From an uncultured Pelagibacteraceae bacterium (lineage in GTDB: Bacteria > Pseudomonadota > Alphaproteobacteria > Pelagibacterales > Pelagibacteraceae): a stretch of DNA of 64,000 bases. Where the stretch lies: NCBI GenBank assembly GCA_902595535.1, contig CACJQI010000006.1, positions 16,303 to 80,302 on the forward strand. Reading direction: 5' to 3'. The notes beneath the pieces are model-generated. The model was not told the origin of the DNA. It saw only the letters and a list, made by a program, of their open reading frames with translations, and searched no databases. Both the position numbers and the translations under genes were made by a program. Positions 1 to 9,225 of this stretch are shown here, in pieces; position 1 is the first letter of the stretch; each line of letters begins with the position of its first letter.

Positions 1-779
1 CCAAACCACTCTCTATAAAGTTCGTCTGTTCTACCATTCTTCCATTGGTGCCATACAAATAAATTAACCCAATTTAATAGACCATGATGAGATCTGTTAA
101 CCATCAATCCTGTCCAATCTGAAGGTGCTGTTGTAACACTGCAACAAACTTTCATTATACCTTTTCCAGCTCCTTTTGCATATTCACCGAAAATAGCATT
201 TGATTCAATAATAGCATCTACCTTACCTTGCTTAAGAGCTAAAAATTGCTCAGCATTAGAATTATATGAGATAACTTTATTACCCCGGCTTTTTAATTCA
301 TCTAATACTGCTGCTTCTCCAGAAGTACTTCTTACTGTACCTACTTTTTTACTCTTTAGATCTTCGTAAGAACTGATTGAACTATCAGCTGATACTGCAA
401 CTCCTAAGTCCCAAATTTGATATGGGATTGAAAAAGCTACTGACTTTGCTCTTTCAAGACTAGCTGTAGCCGAGGCTACTCCGACATCAACTCTTCCTGA
501 TAGGATTGCAGGAATACGGTCAGGACCAGGGGTTTCAACAAAAACTGGTTCAACTCCTAAAGCTGCTGCCATATCTTTACAAAACTCAACATCATAACCG
601 ATAGGTTCATTGTTATTGTTACGCATTCCAACTGGTGGAACGTCTAACATAACACCACATTTTAATTTACCAGATGCTATTATATCATCTAGTTTATCCG
701 CTTTAGCCCCTACAATTGCAAAAGTAAACAATGCAAAAAATAAGGTCAAAAACTTAGCTGTTAATTTAAATATATGCAT
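1..779 (-). CDS. Polar amino-acid ABC transporter substrate-binding protein (3'-truncated by window edge)
   Basis: Reverse-strand reading from ATG at 779: MHIFKLTAKFLTLFFALFTFAIVGAKADKLDDIIASGKLKCGVMLDVPPVGMRN...; signal peptide and SBP family 3 pattern; runs off the left edge. Confidence 0.85.
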   Translation of the reverse strand, partial: MHIFKLTAKFLTLFFALFTFAIVGAKADKLDDIIASGKLKCGVMLDVPPVGMRNNNNEPIGYDVEFCKDMAAALGVEPVFVETPGPDRIPAILSGRVDVGVASATASLERAKSVAFSIPYQIWDLGVAVSADSSISSYEDLKSKKVGTVRSTSGEAAVLDELKSRGNKVISYNSNAEQFLALKQGKVDAIIESNAIFGEYAKGAGKGIMKVCCSVTTAPSDWTGLMVNRSHHGLLNWVNLFVWHQWKNGRTDELYREWF

Positions 780-929
780 ATTAATTTTCCTTTATTTTAG
801 AGTTTAATATATTTTAGAATATATTAGTTTCTGTATAATAAACATTAAAGTAAATTTTAGATAATTATCTAAATAAAATAATATAGTTTACATATTTTAA
901 ACTTTTGATTAACATATTTAAACATTATT

Positions 930-1661
930 ATGCAAATATTAAAATCACTCACACGAGGTCTGAAAGTAATTGAACTTCTCTCAGAAAGTTCATTACCTGT
1001 ACGTTTGATTGATATTTCCAAAAAGTTAGAAAGTAAAAAGTCTAATACTTCTCATATTCTTAAATCATTAATAGCTGCTGGTTATGTAAATCAAGATTCT
1101 TCAAGACGTTATTATTTAAATAACAAACTTACAAATTATGAACAGAGTTATTCAATTGACAATGTTGTTAGATTAAAAGAAAAATTTCAACCAATATTAA
1201 AAGAGTTAACACTTAAAACAGGTGAGTGTACCTATTTGGCAGTTAAGGCAGATAATAGAGTTTGGTATATTGATAAATTTGCTTCATCTCATCCTCTTAA
1301 AGTAGATCATCCAATTGGCAACTTAGCTCCACTACATTGTACTGCTCTTGGCAAAACTTTTCTTGCATTTGGAAATATTAAAATTGATAATGAACTAACA
1401 AAATATACAGATAAAACTATAACCACTAAAAAAAATCTTTTGAGAGAAATTTCGAGAATAAGATCTGAAGGGTTTGCACGAGATGATGAAGAATATGCTA
1501 AAGGAATTCGCTGTGTAGCTAAACCTATACTTGATAAAAACTTTTTTATAGTTGCTGCCGTTGGTATTTCAGCACCAACTATACGATTTAGTGAGAAACA
1601 ATTTGATAAATATGGAGCATTAATAAAAAAAAACTTAGTATCTCAGTTTAATTGTAGATGA
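930..1661 (+). CDS. IclR-family transcriptional regulator
   Basis: N-terminal winged helix (LTRGLKVIELLSESSLPVRLIDISKKLE...) and C-terminal IclR effector domain (LHCTALGKTFLAF, RSEGFARDDEEYAKGIRCVAKPI). Confidence 0.9.
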   Translation: MQILKSLTRGLKVIELLSESSLPVRLIDISKKLESKKSNTSHILKSLIAAGYVNQDSSRRYYLNNKLTNYEQSYSIDNVVRLKEKFQPILKELTLKTGECTYLAVKADNRVWYIDKFASSHPLKVDHPIGNLAPLHCTALGKTFLAFGNIKIDNELTKYTDKTITTKKNLLREISRIRSEGFARDDEEYAKGIRCVAKPILDKNFFIVAAVGISAPTIRFSEKQFDKYGALIKKNLVSQFNCR

Positions 1662-1829
1662 AGTAATTTTCAATTTTTAAAACCCACTTGGTACCTCTAT
1701 TATTATAAAATCTGTGCTCCACTCATGCTCCAATGCTCCAATAGAAGTTGACTAGAGTCTTGGTTTATGTAAATCTGAGTCTAGAAAGAAAAGAGCAGAG
1801 ACAAAGGAGTTTTGAAGATGTTCTTGCTG

Positions 1830-1906
1830 GATGCGCTGGCTCCAAAGGTCATGGCGCAGGACTCATAAGCCTGAGGTCAGTGGTTCGATCCCACTTCACG
1901 CTACCA
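1830..1906 (+). pseudogene. tRNA-Met(CAT)-like sequence; 3' half canonical, 5' acceptor does not pair
   Basis: Loop CTCATAA in CAGGA/GCCTG stem, 5-nt variable region, AGTGG-TTCGATC-CCACT T-arm, encoded CCA at 1904-1906. Expected 5' acceptor AGCGTGA is absent (GATGCGC found) and the D-stem is poor. Confidence 0.6.
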
Positions 1907-1907
1907 A

Positions 1908-2435
1908 TTAATGTCCTGGAAATTCAATTAAATTTTCAACATTATAATTATTTTTAACTAAATTATCTGAGCCACCTAAATCAAATAAATTTATAACAAA
2001 AATAAATGCCGAAACTTTTCCACCAGATATTTCTATTAATTTAGCACCTGCTTCAGCTGTCCCTCCAGTTGCAATTAAATCATCAATAATTAAAACATTG
2101 TCTGTTTGATCAATAGAGTCTTTGTGAACCTCTATTGTAGCAGTGCCGTACTCTAGCTCAAAATCTACAGAATGCACATCTGCTGGAAGTTTATTTTTTT
2201 TTCTTAAGAGAATAAAAGGTTTTTTTAATATATAAGAAACAGCAGAGGCAAATACAAAACCTCTAGACTCAATTGCTGCAATTTTATTAAAATTAAATTT
2301 TTTTGATCGTTCGACTATCTGATTTATAGTTTCAGAAAATGCATTTTCATTCTTAATTAATGTAGTAATATCTCTAAATAAAATGCCTTTTTTAGGGTAA
2401 TCAGGAATTGATCTAATATAATCTTTTAAATTCAT
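1908..2435 (-). CDS. apt: Adenine phosphoribosyltransferase
   Basis: MNLKDYIRSIPDYPKKGILFRDITTL...; PRPP motif VLIIDDLIATGGTAEA. Confidence 0.95.
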   Translation of the reverse strand: MNLKDYIRSIPDYPKKGILFRDITTLIKNENAFSETINQIVERSKKFNFNKIAAIESRGFVFASAVSYILKKPFILLRKKNKLPADVHSVDFELEYGTATIEVHKDSIDQTDNVLIIDDLIATGGTAEAGAKLIEISGGKVSAFIFVINLFDLGGSDNLVKNNYNVENLIEFPGH

Positions 2436-2476
2436 AATACTTAATTATAAAAGTATGAATAAATATTTTTTTAAAT

Positions 2477-3349
2477 ATGACAACAAATAAATTAGCGATT
2501 ATTGGTGGAAGCGGCCTTTATGATGTTGAGGAATTTAAAGATAGAAAATTGCTTGATTTTGATACACCATGGGGAAAACCTTCAGATCAAATATTAAAAA
2601 CTAATTATAATAATAAGGAAATATATTTTTTACCTAGACATGGAAGAGGGCATTTTGTTTCTCCTTCAAATATAAATTTTAGAGCAAATATTGATGCTCT
2701 TAAACAATTAGGTGTCACAGATATTGTATCTGTTTCAGCTGTAGGTTCTTTAAAAGAAAACTTACCACCAGGTAAATTTGTTATTGTAGACCAATTTATT
2801 GATAGAACATTTTCAAGAACAAAAACTTTTTTTGATGATGAAATAGTCGCACACGTCTCTATGGCTCATCCAACTTCCAATGGTTTGATGAATGCTTGTG
2901 AAGATGCAATTAAGAAATCAAATATTGATTTTCAGAGAAATGGAACTTATGTTGTTATGGAAGGTCCACAATTTTCAACCTTAGCAGAATCAAATTTATA
3001 CAGATCTTGGAAAGCTGACGTAATTGGTATGACTAATATGCCAGAAGCAAAACTAGCAAGAGAAGCTGAAATAAGATATGCCTCAGTTTCAATGGTAACA
3101 GATTTTGACTGTTGGCATCCTGATCATGAAAGTGTTGATGTTCAACAAATAATTAAAGTTTTATTAAGCAATGCTGAAAATGCAAAAGTGATGATTAAAA
3201 ATTTAATTGATAATTTTGAAGAACATATTGATCCAAATGATCCAACAAATAATTGTTTAGATGTTGCAATTATTACAGCTCCAGAAAAAAGAACCAAAAA
3301 AACAATTGATAAACTTAAAACAATAGCAGGTAGAGTTCTATCTAAATGA
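2477..3349 (+). CDS. mtnP: S-methyl-5'-thioadenosine phosphorylase
   Basis: LAIIGGSGLYDVE, LPRHGRGHFVSPSNINFRANI, VVMEGPQFSTLAES, GMTNMPEAKLAREAEI. Confidence 0.95.
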   Translation: MTTNKLAIIGGSGLYDVEEFKDRKLLDFDTPWGKPSDQILKTNYNNKEIYFLPRHGRGHFVSPSNINFRANIDALKQLGVTDIVSVSAVGSLKENLPPGKFVIVDQFIDRTFSRTKTFFDDEIVAHVSMAHPTSNGLMNACEDAIKKSNIDFQRNGTYVVMEGPQFSTLAESNLYRSWKADVIGMTNMPEAKLAREAEIRYASVSMVTDFDCWHPDHESVDVQQIIKVLLSNAENAKVMIKNLIDNFEEHIDPNDPTNNCLDVAIITAPEKRTKKTIDKLKTIAGRVLSK

Positions 3350-4416
3350 AAATTCACAACAAAGAATACAAAACTATTTGGTATGAAGAAAATGTTGTCA
3401 AAATAATTGATCAAACAAAACTTCCACATCAATTTATAATTAAAAACTTAAAAAAAATTAAAGATGCAATTAATGCCATAAAAGTAATGGAAGTAAGGGG
3501 TGCCCCTTTAATTGGAGGAACTGCTGCTTATGGAATAGCTCTTGCTGTTAAGGAAAATAATGATTCTGAATTTATAAATAAAAGTGCAGAAGAACTAATT
3601 CAATCAAGACCTACAGCAATAAATTTGAAATGGGCAGTAGATCGTATGATGAATAGATTATCTGGAATTAATAGTGATCAAATTTTAGAAATTGCTTTAA
3701 AAGAAGCTAAAGAAATATGTGATGAAGATGAAAAATTCTGTGAAAATATTGGTATTAACGGATTAAAAATAATTGAAGAAATTTATAATAAAAAAAAAGA
3801 TACAGTTAATATATTAACACACTGTAATGCTGGTTGGCTTGCAACAATTAATTGGGGTACAGCAACTTCTCCAATATATCATGCTCACAAAAAAGGAATT
3901 CCAGTTCATGTTTGGGTAGATGAAACTAGACCAAGAAATCAAGGTGCAAATTTAACTTCCTTTGAATTAAATGAGGAAGAAATACCTAATACTATAATTA
4001 CTGATAACACAGGTGGAATTTTAATGCAAAGAGGTGAAGTGGATATGTGTATTGTAGGAACAGATAGAACTTTATCAAATGGAGATGTTTGTAATAAAAT
4101 TGGGACTTATCTAAAAGCATTAGCAGCTTATGACAATAACGTGCCTTTTTATGTAGCATTACCAAGCTCAACTATTGATTGGGAAATTAAAAAAGGCAAA
4201 GATATCCCAATTGAAGAGAGAAATTCAGAAGAGTTATCCCATGTATATGGTGTGGATGAAAATAATGAAATTAAAAAGGTTTTAATTTATCCAAAAAATA
4301 GCAAAGTAAAGAATCTTGCTTTTGATGTCACTCCAGCAAAGTATGTAACAGGTTTGATAACAGAAAAAGGTATTTCAGAGGCGTCTGCCGAAGGATTAAA
4401 AAAGTTATTTAAATAA
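3346..4416 (+). CDS. mtnA: S-methyl-5-thioribose-1-phosphate isomerase
   Basis: VMEVRGAPLIGGTAAYGIALA, THCNAGWLAT, VWVDETRPRNQGANLTSFEL, VGTDRTLSNGDVCNKIGTY; 4-nt overlap with mtnP. Confidence 0.95.
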   Translation: MKIHNKEYKTIWYEENVVKIIDQTKLPHQFIIKNLKKIKDAINAIKVMEVRGAPLIGGTAAYGIALAVKENNDSEFINKSAEELIQSRPTAINLKWAVDRMMNRLSGINSDQILEIALKEAKEICDEDEKFCENIGINGLKIIEEIYNKKKDTVNILTHCNAGWLATINWGTATSPIYHAHKKGIPVHVWVDETRPRNQGANLTSFELNEEEIPNTIITDNTGGILMQRGEVDMCIVGTDRTLSNGDVCNKIGTYLKALAAYDNNVPFYVALPSSTIDWEIKKGKDIPIEERNSEELSHVYGVDENNEIKKVLIYPKNSKVKNLAFDVTPAKYVTGLITEKGISEASAEGLKKLFK

Positions 4417-4417
4417 T

Positions 4418-6451
4418 TTATCTAAGCGAAGCAGCAATGTTTCCACCATCAACTGTTAATATTGCTCCAGTAGTTTTTTTTGAAACTGCTAAATGAAAAA
4501 ATGCTTTTGCTACATCTTCTGCTTTTACTTCGTTTAAAAGTAAATTTCCCCTCATATATTCATCTGCAGAAACTTCTCTAGCTTTAGCTCTAGATTTGAT
4601 CATTCCTTCGTTTAACAGACCACTTCTTATTCTGTCTGCATTTACTCCATTTGATCTTATTCCAAGAGAACCATAATCTACCGCGTATTGTTTGCATAAA
4701 TTCAACAATGCTGACTTAGGTAATCCGTAAGGTCCAAAATTTTTTCCAGGATTTACTGATTGTTTTGAAATATTAAATAACAAGCAGCCCTCGATATTTT
4801 GTTTTTTCATTATTTTAATTGCTTCTGAAGCACAATTTTGATGAGAAAAAAAATTATCTTCAAAACTTTGTCTTAAAATTTTATCATCTACTTCTGCTAT
4901 AGATCCACCAATAGCTGTTCCGGCATTAGATATTAGAATATCAATTCCACCATAAGTTTCTGTAATAGTTTTGAAAGCTTTTTTAACACTATTTTTATTC
5001 GTTACATCGCAATACAAACAAAGACCTTTAACTTTTGATTTCATTTCTTTTACTTTTTGAAAATTATAATCAAGCAAAACTATTTCAGCTCCATAATTTT
5101 TGAACAGTTTGTAAGTAGCAGAACCAATCGCTCCAAAACTTCCAGTTATAACAACAACATTACCTTGTAGGTCCTTTTTAGCTTTTTTAATTTTAGCTTG
5201 TTCTAAAGACCAGTATTCAACATCAAATAAATCTTTTTCAGGTATAAACTTATATTTTGTAGTTTCCTCAACAGATGAAATAACTCTAGCATTGGTTTCT
5301 GTTAAATCTCCAGCAATTTTAGCAGCACTCAAACTATCTCCAACACTAAATAGCCCCACATTTTGAACCAATATCACTCTTGGAGAAGTATCTAACATTG
5401 TTTTTTTGCCTTTTACTTTCTTTCTATTTGTATCAAAATATTTGATATATTTTTTTCTATAATCTTTAAAACACTTTTCGGCTAACTTCTTAAAATCTCT
5501 TAAGTTAGTATTTGGTTTTGGTGTGATAACTAATGGAAATGGTTTTACCCTTATAACATGATCAGGTGTGGCAGTACCAAGACCAGTATATCTTCTGACT
5601 TCCTTACCATTAATAAAGTAATCTAAAATTTTATTAGACCTATAATTTACTATATACTTTAGACTTTTAGTTTCAGACAATAATCCTCTTAGTATTGGAG
5701 AGATTTCATGTGGTTTAAATGAGTTATTAAATTTTTTTATCTGTTTTATTTTTTTCCTTTTAATTTTTTTGACTGCTTTTTCGGCAATTGAAACATATTT
5801 GATCATTAAGTCGTAAGATTTTTTAGCATCATTATCAAAAGTAAAAATCCCATGATTTAACAGAATTAAACAATTGATATTGGGATTTTTGGAATAAACC
5901 TCATTAATTTTTTGAGCCAAACCAAAACCAGGCATTACATAAGGCACAATACTAACTTTAGAGCCAAATATTTTTTTACAAAAATCTTTACCATTTGGTC
6001 TATTCGTAACATTCATAATCGCATCTGAATGAGTGTGATCTACAAACTTGAATGGCAAAAAAGCATGTAAAAAAGTTTCTACAGAAGGGTTAGGAGATTT
6101 GATGTCAATCAAATTTCTTTTTTGAAATGCAACCATATCTTCATCACTTAAATATTTTTTATTTTTTAGAGAGAGCAATGGATTTAATTTTACTGCTGGT
6201 AGACCCTCTGGCTCAATTTCAGCCATATCCCATCCACTTCCCTTAACGCATAGAACATCGTAACTTTTACCATCGATATCTTTAACGGATGTTTTTACAG
6301 AAGTATTTCCACCACCATGAAGAACTAATTCACTATTTCTTCCTAATAACCTAGTTGTATAAACTCTTAAAGCCATATCTCTTGAATGACCAAGTTTTTG
6401 ATACTTTTTTATATATTTTTTTGCTTCTAAATTGGACCAATTGTTTTTCAC
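4418..6451 (-). CDS. Fused class II aldolase / short-chain dehydrogenase (RhaD-SDR-like bifunctional protein)
   Basis: Aldolase domain: HGGGNTSVK, PSVETFLHAFLPFKFVDHTHSDA, LLNHGIFTFD. SDR domain: VVVITGSFGAIGSATYKLF, ISNAGTA, YGLPK (YxxxK). Confidence 0.9.
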   Translation of the reverse strand: MKNNWSNLEAKKYIKKYQKLGHSRDMALRVYTTRLLGRNSELVLHGGGNTSVKTSVKDIDGKSYDVLCVKGSGWDMAEIEPEGLPAVKLNPLLSLKNKKYLSDEDMVAFQKRNLIDIKSPNPSVETFLHAFLPFKFVDHTHSDAIMNVTNRPNGKDFCKKIFGSKVSIVPYVMPGFGLAQKINEVYSKNPNINCLILLNHGIFTFDNDAKKSYDLMIKYVSIAEKAVKKIKRKKIKQIKKFNNSFKPHEISPILRGLLSETKSLKYIVNYRSNKILDYFINGKEVRRYTGLGTATPDHVIRVKPFPLVITPKPNTNLRDFKKLAEKCFKDYRKKYIKYFDTNRKKVKGKKTMLDTSPRVILVQNVGLFSVGDSLSAAKIAGDLTETNARVISSVEETTKYKFIPEKDLFDVEYWSLEQAKIKKAKKDLQGNVVVITGSFGAIGSATYKLFKNYGAEIVLLDYNFQKVKEMKSKVKGLCLYCDVTNKNSVKKAFKTITETYGGIDILISNAGTAIGGSIAEVDDKILRQSFEDNFFSHQNCASEAIKIMKKQNIEGCLLFNISKQSVNPGKNFGPYGLPKSALLNLCKQYAVDYGSLGIRSNGVNADRIRSGLLNEGMIKSRAKAREVSADEYMRGNLLLNEVKAEDVAKAFFHLAVSKKTTGAILTVDGGNIAASLR

Positions 6452-6536
6452 AGCTACAACCTCAGCGAAGTATTACAATAGTTTTTTGTTTGAAAGAAGC
6501 AAAAAATTTGATTAGTAAGGTTTATAAAGCTTATTT

Positions 6537-7577
6537 ATGACAAAAGTTGGAGAACATATTACATTAGACATAATTGGTACTACAAAAGACTATGATCCAT
6601 CTATATTTGAAAAAGTAATTTATGAAATTGCAAAAGTTGCAAAAGTAAAAATTCTAAATATATCTAAATATAAATTTGAACCTCAAGGTTTCACAATTCT
6701 TGCTTTATTAGCTGAAAGCCATATCAGTTTTCATACTTTTCCAGAAAAAGGAATTATTAGTTTTGATTTTTTTACTTGTGGTAAGGTCAATCCATCAATC
6801 GCAATTGAAATTATTAAAAAAGAATTTGAACACAAAAGAATTGTTAAAAAAGAATTCAATAGGGACACCAAATCTCTTTATCATGATATTTACAGTTCAT
6901 CGGGATTACAAAAATCTTATGTTGTAAACGATGTCCTAGAGGATTTTAAGTCAAAAGCGGGTCAACACATTGAAATTTTAGATCTAGAACAATTTGGAAA
7001 ATCTTTATTTATTGATGGAGAAATTCAAGTAGCTACTACTGACGAACACTTGTATAGTTCAACTTTTGTAGGCGCGGGATTAAATTTAAATCAACAAATT
7101 GAAAGAGCTGCTATTATTGGTGGTGGAGACGGTGGTGTTGCAAGAGAATGTATATCAAAAAATTTTAGTTTTATAGATTGGTATGAACTAGATCCTGAAG
7201 TTGTTAATGTTTGCAACAAACATCTTGGAGATATAGGAAAAAAAGCTACTGAAAAAAATTCTGTTAAATGTGTATGGGGTGATGCATTTGAAAGTATTAA
7301 ATCAACAAAAGATGATACTTATGATCATATATTTGTTGATCTTAATGACGATCAATTTTGTATTGATCTTGCAGCAAAAAATATGGATTCAATGATTAGA
7401 ATTTTAAAACCGAAAGGTGTGATTACAGCACAAGTAGGAAGTCAGGATAAAAAACCTAGACAGGTTGATAATTGGCTAAATGTATTTAATCACTTTTTTG
7501 GAAACACAAAATTATCCAGAGTTTATATCCCTAGTTTTGATTGTTCTTGGAACTTTTCTTCATCAATTAATCATTAA
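6537..7577 (+). CDS. Fused S-adenosylmethionine decarboxylase (SpeD) / spermidine synthase-like (SpeE) protein
   Basis: N-term AESHISFHTFPE (pyruvoyl-serine site) and TCGKVNPS; C-term AAIIGGGDGGVARECI, FIDGEIQVATTDEHLY. Confidence 0.9.
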   Translation: MTKVGEHITLDIIGTTKDYDPSIFEKVIYEIAKVAKVKILNISKYKFEPQGFTILALLAESHISFHTFPEKGIISFDFFTCGKVNPSIAIEIIKKEFEHKRIVKKEFNRDTKSLYHDIYSSSGLQKSYVVNDVLEDFKSKAGQHIEILDLEQFGKSLFIDGEIQVATTDEHLYSSTFVGAGLNLNQQIERAAIIGGGDGGVARECISKNFSFIDWYELDPEVVNVCNKHLGDIGKKATEKNSVKCVWGDAFESIKSTKDDTYDHIFVDLNDDQFCIDLAAKNMDSMIRILKPKGVITAQVGSQDKKPRQVDNWLNVFNHFFGNTKLSRVYIPSFDCSWNFSSSINH

Positions 7578-7636
7578 TTTTTCTTTTTAAATTAATAAAT
7601 CTGTGAAATAATTGCTTAAAATTAAAGGAGAAAATA

Positions 7637-8488
7637 ATGAATATATTCAAAAAAACTATTTTAACAGTTCTTGCTTCTTTATTGATTATCGGAAATGTTT
7701 ACGCTGATAAAATAAGAATCGGAACTGAAGGCGCTTATCCACCATGGAACTCTAAAGATGCATCTGGAAATCTTATCGGTTTTGAAGTGGAACTAGCTCA
7801 AGAGCTTTGTAAAATCATGAAACATGAATGTACAATAGTTGAACAAGATTGGGATGGGATGATTCCAGCTTTATTGATGAGAAAATTTGATGCGATTATG
7901 GCAGGTATGTCAATTACTGCGGAAAGACAAAAAACAATTACTTTTTCTCAAGGTTATGCGACAGAGCCTGCTACCCTTGCTGTAATGAAAGGATCAAGTC
8001 TTGAAGGTATGGACACACCTGCAGCAATAAATTTAGACAGAAGTTCTTCAGATGTTAAAAAAGCACTAAAAACAATCACCGCTTCTTTATCTGGTAAAAC
8101 TGTTTGTACGCAAACTGGAACAATTCACCAAAACTTTTTAGAGTCTGGTGATGTGGGAAGTGTAAATGTTAGAACTTACAAGACTCAAGATGAAGTTAAC
8201 TTAGATCTAACATCTGGAAGATGTGATGTGGCTTTAGCTGCAAAAGCTTCATTTATAGAATATGCTGAAGCATCTGGAAAAGCAGTTGTTACTGTTGGAC
8301 CTAATTTATCTGGTGGTGCTTTTGGAGGCGGTGTTGGTGTCGGTATCAGACAAGGTGGAGATGATGCGATTGGTAAAAGAGACGCTAAACTTCTAAAAGA
8401 CTTTAACAAGGCAATTGATAAAGCTAGAAAAAAAGGAATTATTAGTAAACTAGCTATCAAATGGTTTAATGACGACGTTTCTATGTAA
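7637..8488 (+). CDS. Amino-acid ABC transporter substrate-binding protein (Lys/Arg/Orn-like)
   Basis: Signal peptide then KIRIGTEGAYPPWNSKDASGNLIGFEVELAQELCKIM..., WDGMIPALLMRKFDAIMAGMSIT. Confidence 0.9.
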   Translation: MNIFKKTILTVLASLLIIGNVYADKIRIGTEGAYPPWNSKDASGNLIGFEVELAQELCKIMKHECTIVEQDWDGMIPALLMRKFDAIMAGMSITAERQKTITFSQGYATEPATLAVMKGSSLEGMDTPAAINLDRSSSDVKKALKTITASLSGKTVCTQTGTIHQNFLESGDVGSVNVRTYKTQDEVNLDLTSGRCDVALAAKASFIEYAEASGKAVVTVGPNLSGGAFGGGVGVGIRQGGDDAIGKRDAKLLKDFNKAIDKARKKGIISKLAIKWFNDDVSM

Positions 8489-8501
8489 TTAATTTCAGAT
8501 T

Positions 8502-8526
8502 TGGCGACTATAATATATAGTCGCCA
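8502..8526 (+). promoter_or_regulatory. Perfect intercistronic hairpin between SBP and permease genes
   Basis: TGGCGACTAT-aatat-ATAGTCGCCA, 10-bp stem, 5-nt loop, no T tract. Confidence 0.75.
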
Positions 8527-8532
8527 GTCTAT

Positions 8533-9225
8533 ATGGAACTTCTAGCATTTGGCAAAACAGGTTGGGGAGATGAATTATTTTATGCAACCCTCATGACTAT
8601 AGCTGTATCAATTGCAGCGATGTTAGTTGGTTTTTTATTTGCTCTTATTTTTACTCCACTCAAATTATCAAAATATAAATCTTTAAATTTAATTGGAAAT
8701 TTTTACACAACAGTTATCCGTGGTGTCCCTGAGCTTTTAGTAATTTACCTTTTATTTTTTGGCGGAAGTGGTGCAATAATGTATGTGGCATCAATATTTG
8801 GATATTTTGAGTATATCGAGATAAATGCATTTATTACAGGTGCAATGGCAATTGGAATAATTTCGGGAGCTTATTCAACAGAAGTTTTTCGTGGGGCTAT
8901 TCAATCCATAGACAAAGGACAGTTTGAAGCTGCTAAGGTTTTAGGAGTAAGTAAATTTGCACAATTTTATAAGATAATTTTACCTCAAATGTTAAGACTT
9001 GCTATTCCAAACTTGAGTAATGTTTGGCAAATAACTTTAAAAGATACATCATTAATTTCAGTTACTGGATTGGTTGAAATTATGAGACAATCTTATATTG
9101 CAGCAGGCTCTACAAGAGATCCATTATTCTTTTACTCATTTGCTGCCGTTTTATATTTATTGCTAACGTATTTAAGCATGAAATTAATTAATAGATTAGA
9201 AGCTAGATATAGTAGGGGTTATTAA
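8533..9225 (+). CDS. Amino-acid ABC transporter permease (HisM/QM family)
   Basis: EAA-loop region (FEAAKVLGVSKFAQFYKIILPQMLRLAIP) and hydrophobic segments. Confidence 0.9.
   Translation: MELLAFGKTGWGDELFYATLMTIAVSIAAMLVGFLFALIFTPLKLSKYKSLNLIGNFYTTVIRGVPELLVIYLLFFGGSGAIMYVASIFGYFEYIEINAFITGAMAIGIISGAYSTEVFRGAIQSIDKGQFEAAKVLGVSKFAQFYKIILPQMLRLAIPNLSNVWQITLKDTSLISVTGLVEIMRQSYIAAGSTRDPLFFYSFAAVLYLLLTYLSMKLINRLEARYSRGY

Noticed and set aside
610-807. 65-aa plus-strand ORF
   Set aside because: Antisense to the well-supported ABC substrate-binding gene (1-779, minus).
1830-1906. Part of a permuted two-piece tmRNA
   Set aside because: Has a true anticodon arm with CAT; no tag-coding sequence (ANDN-type) was seen nearby.
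1748-1957. 69-aa ORF MTRVLVYVNLSL...
   Set aside because: Runs through the tRNA-like sequence and into apt; no protein-family signal.
3142-3432. Minus-strand ORF over mtnP/mtnA, and similar overlapping ORFs (e.g. 8185-8460, 15293-15568, 29756-30214, 43756-44133)
   Set aside because: Shadow ORFs antisense to strongly supported genes.
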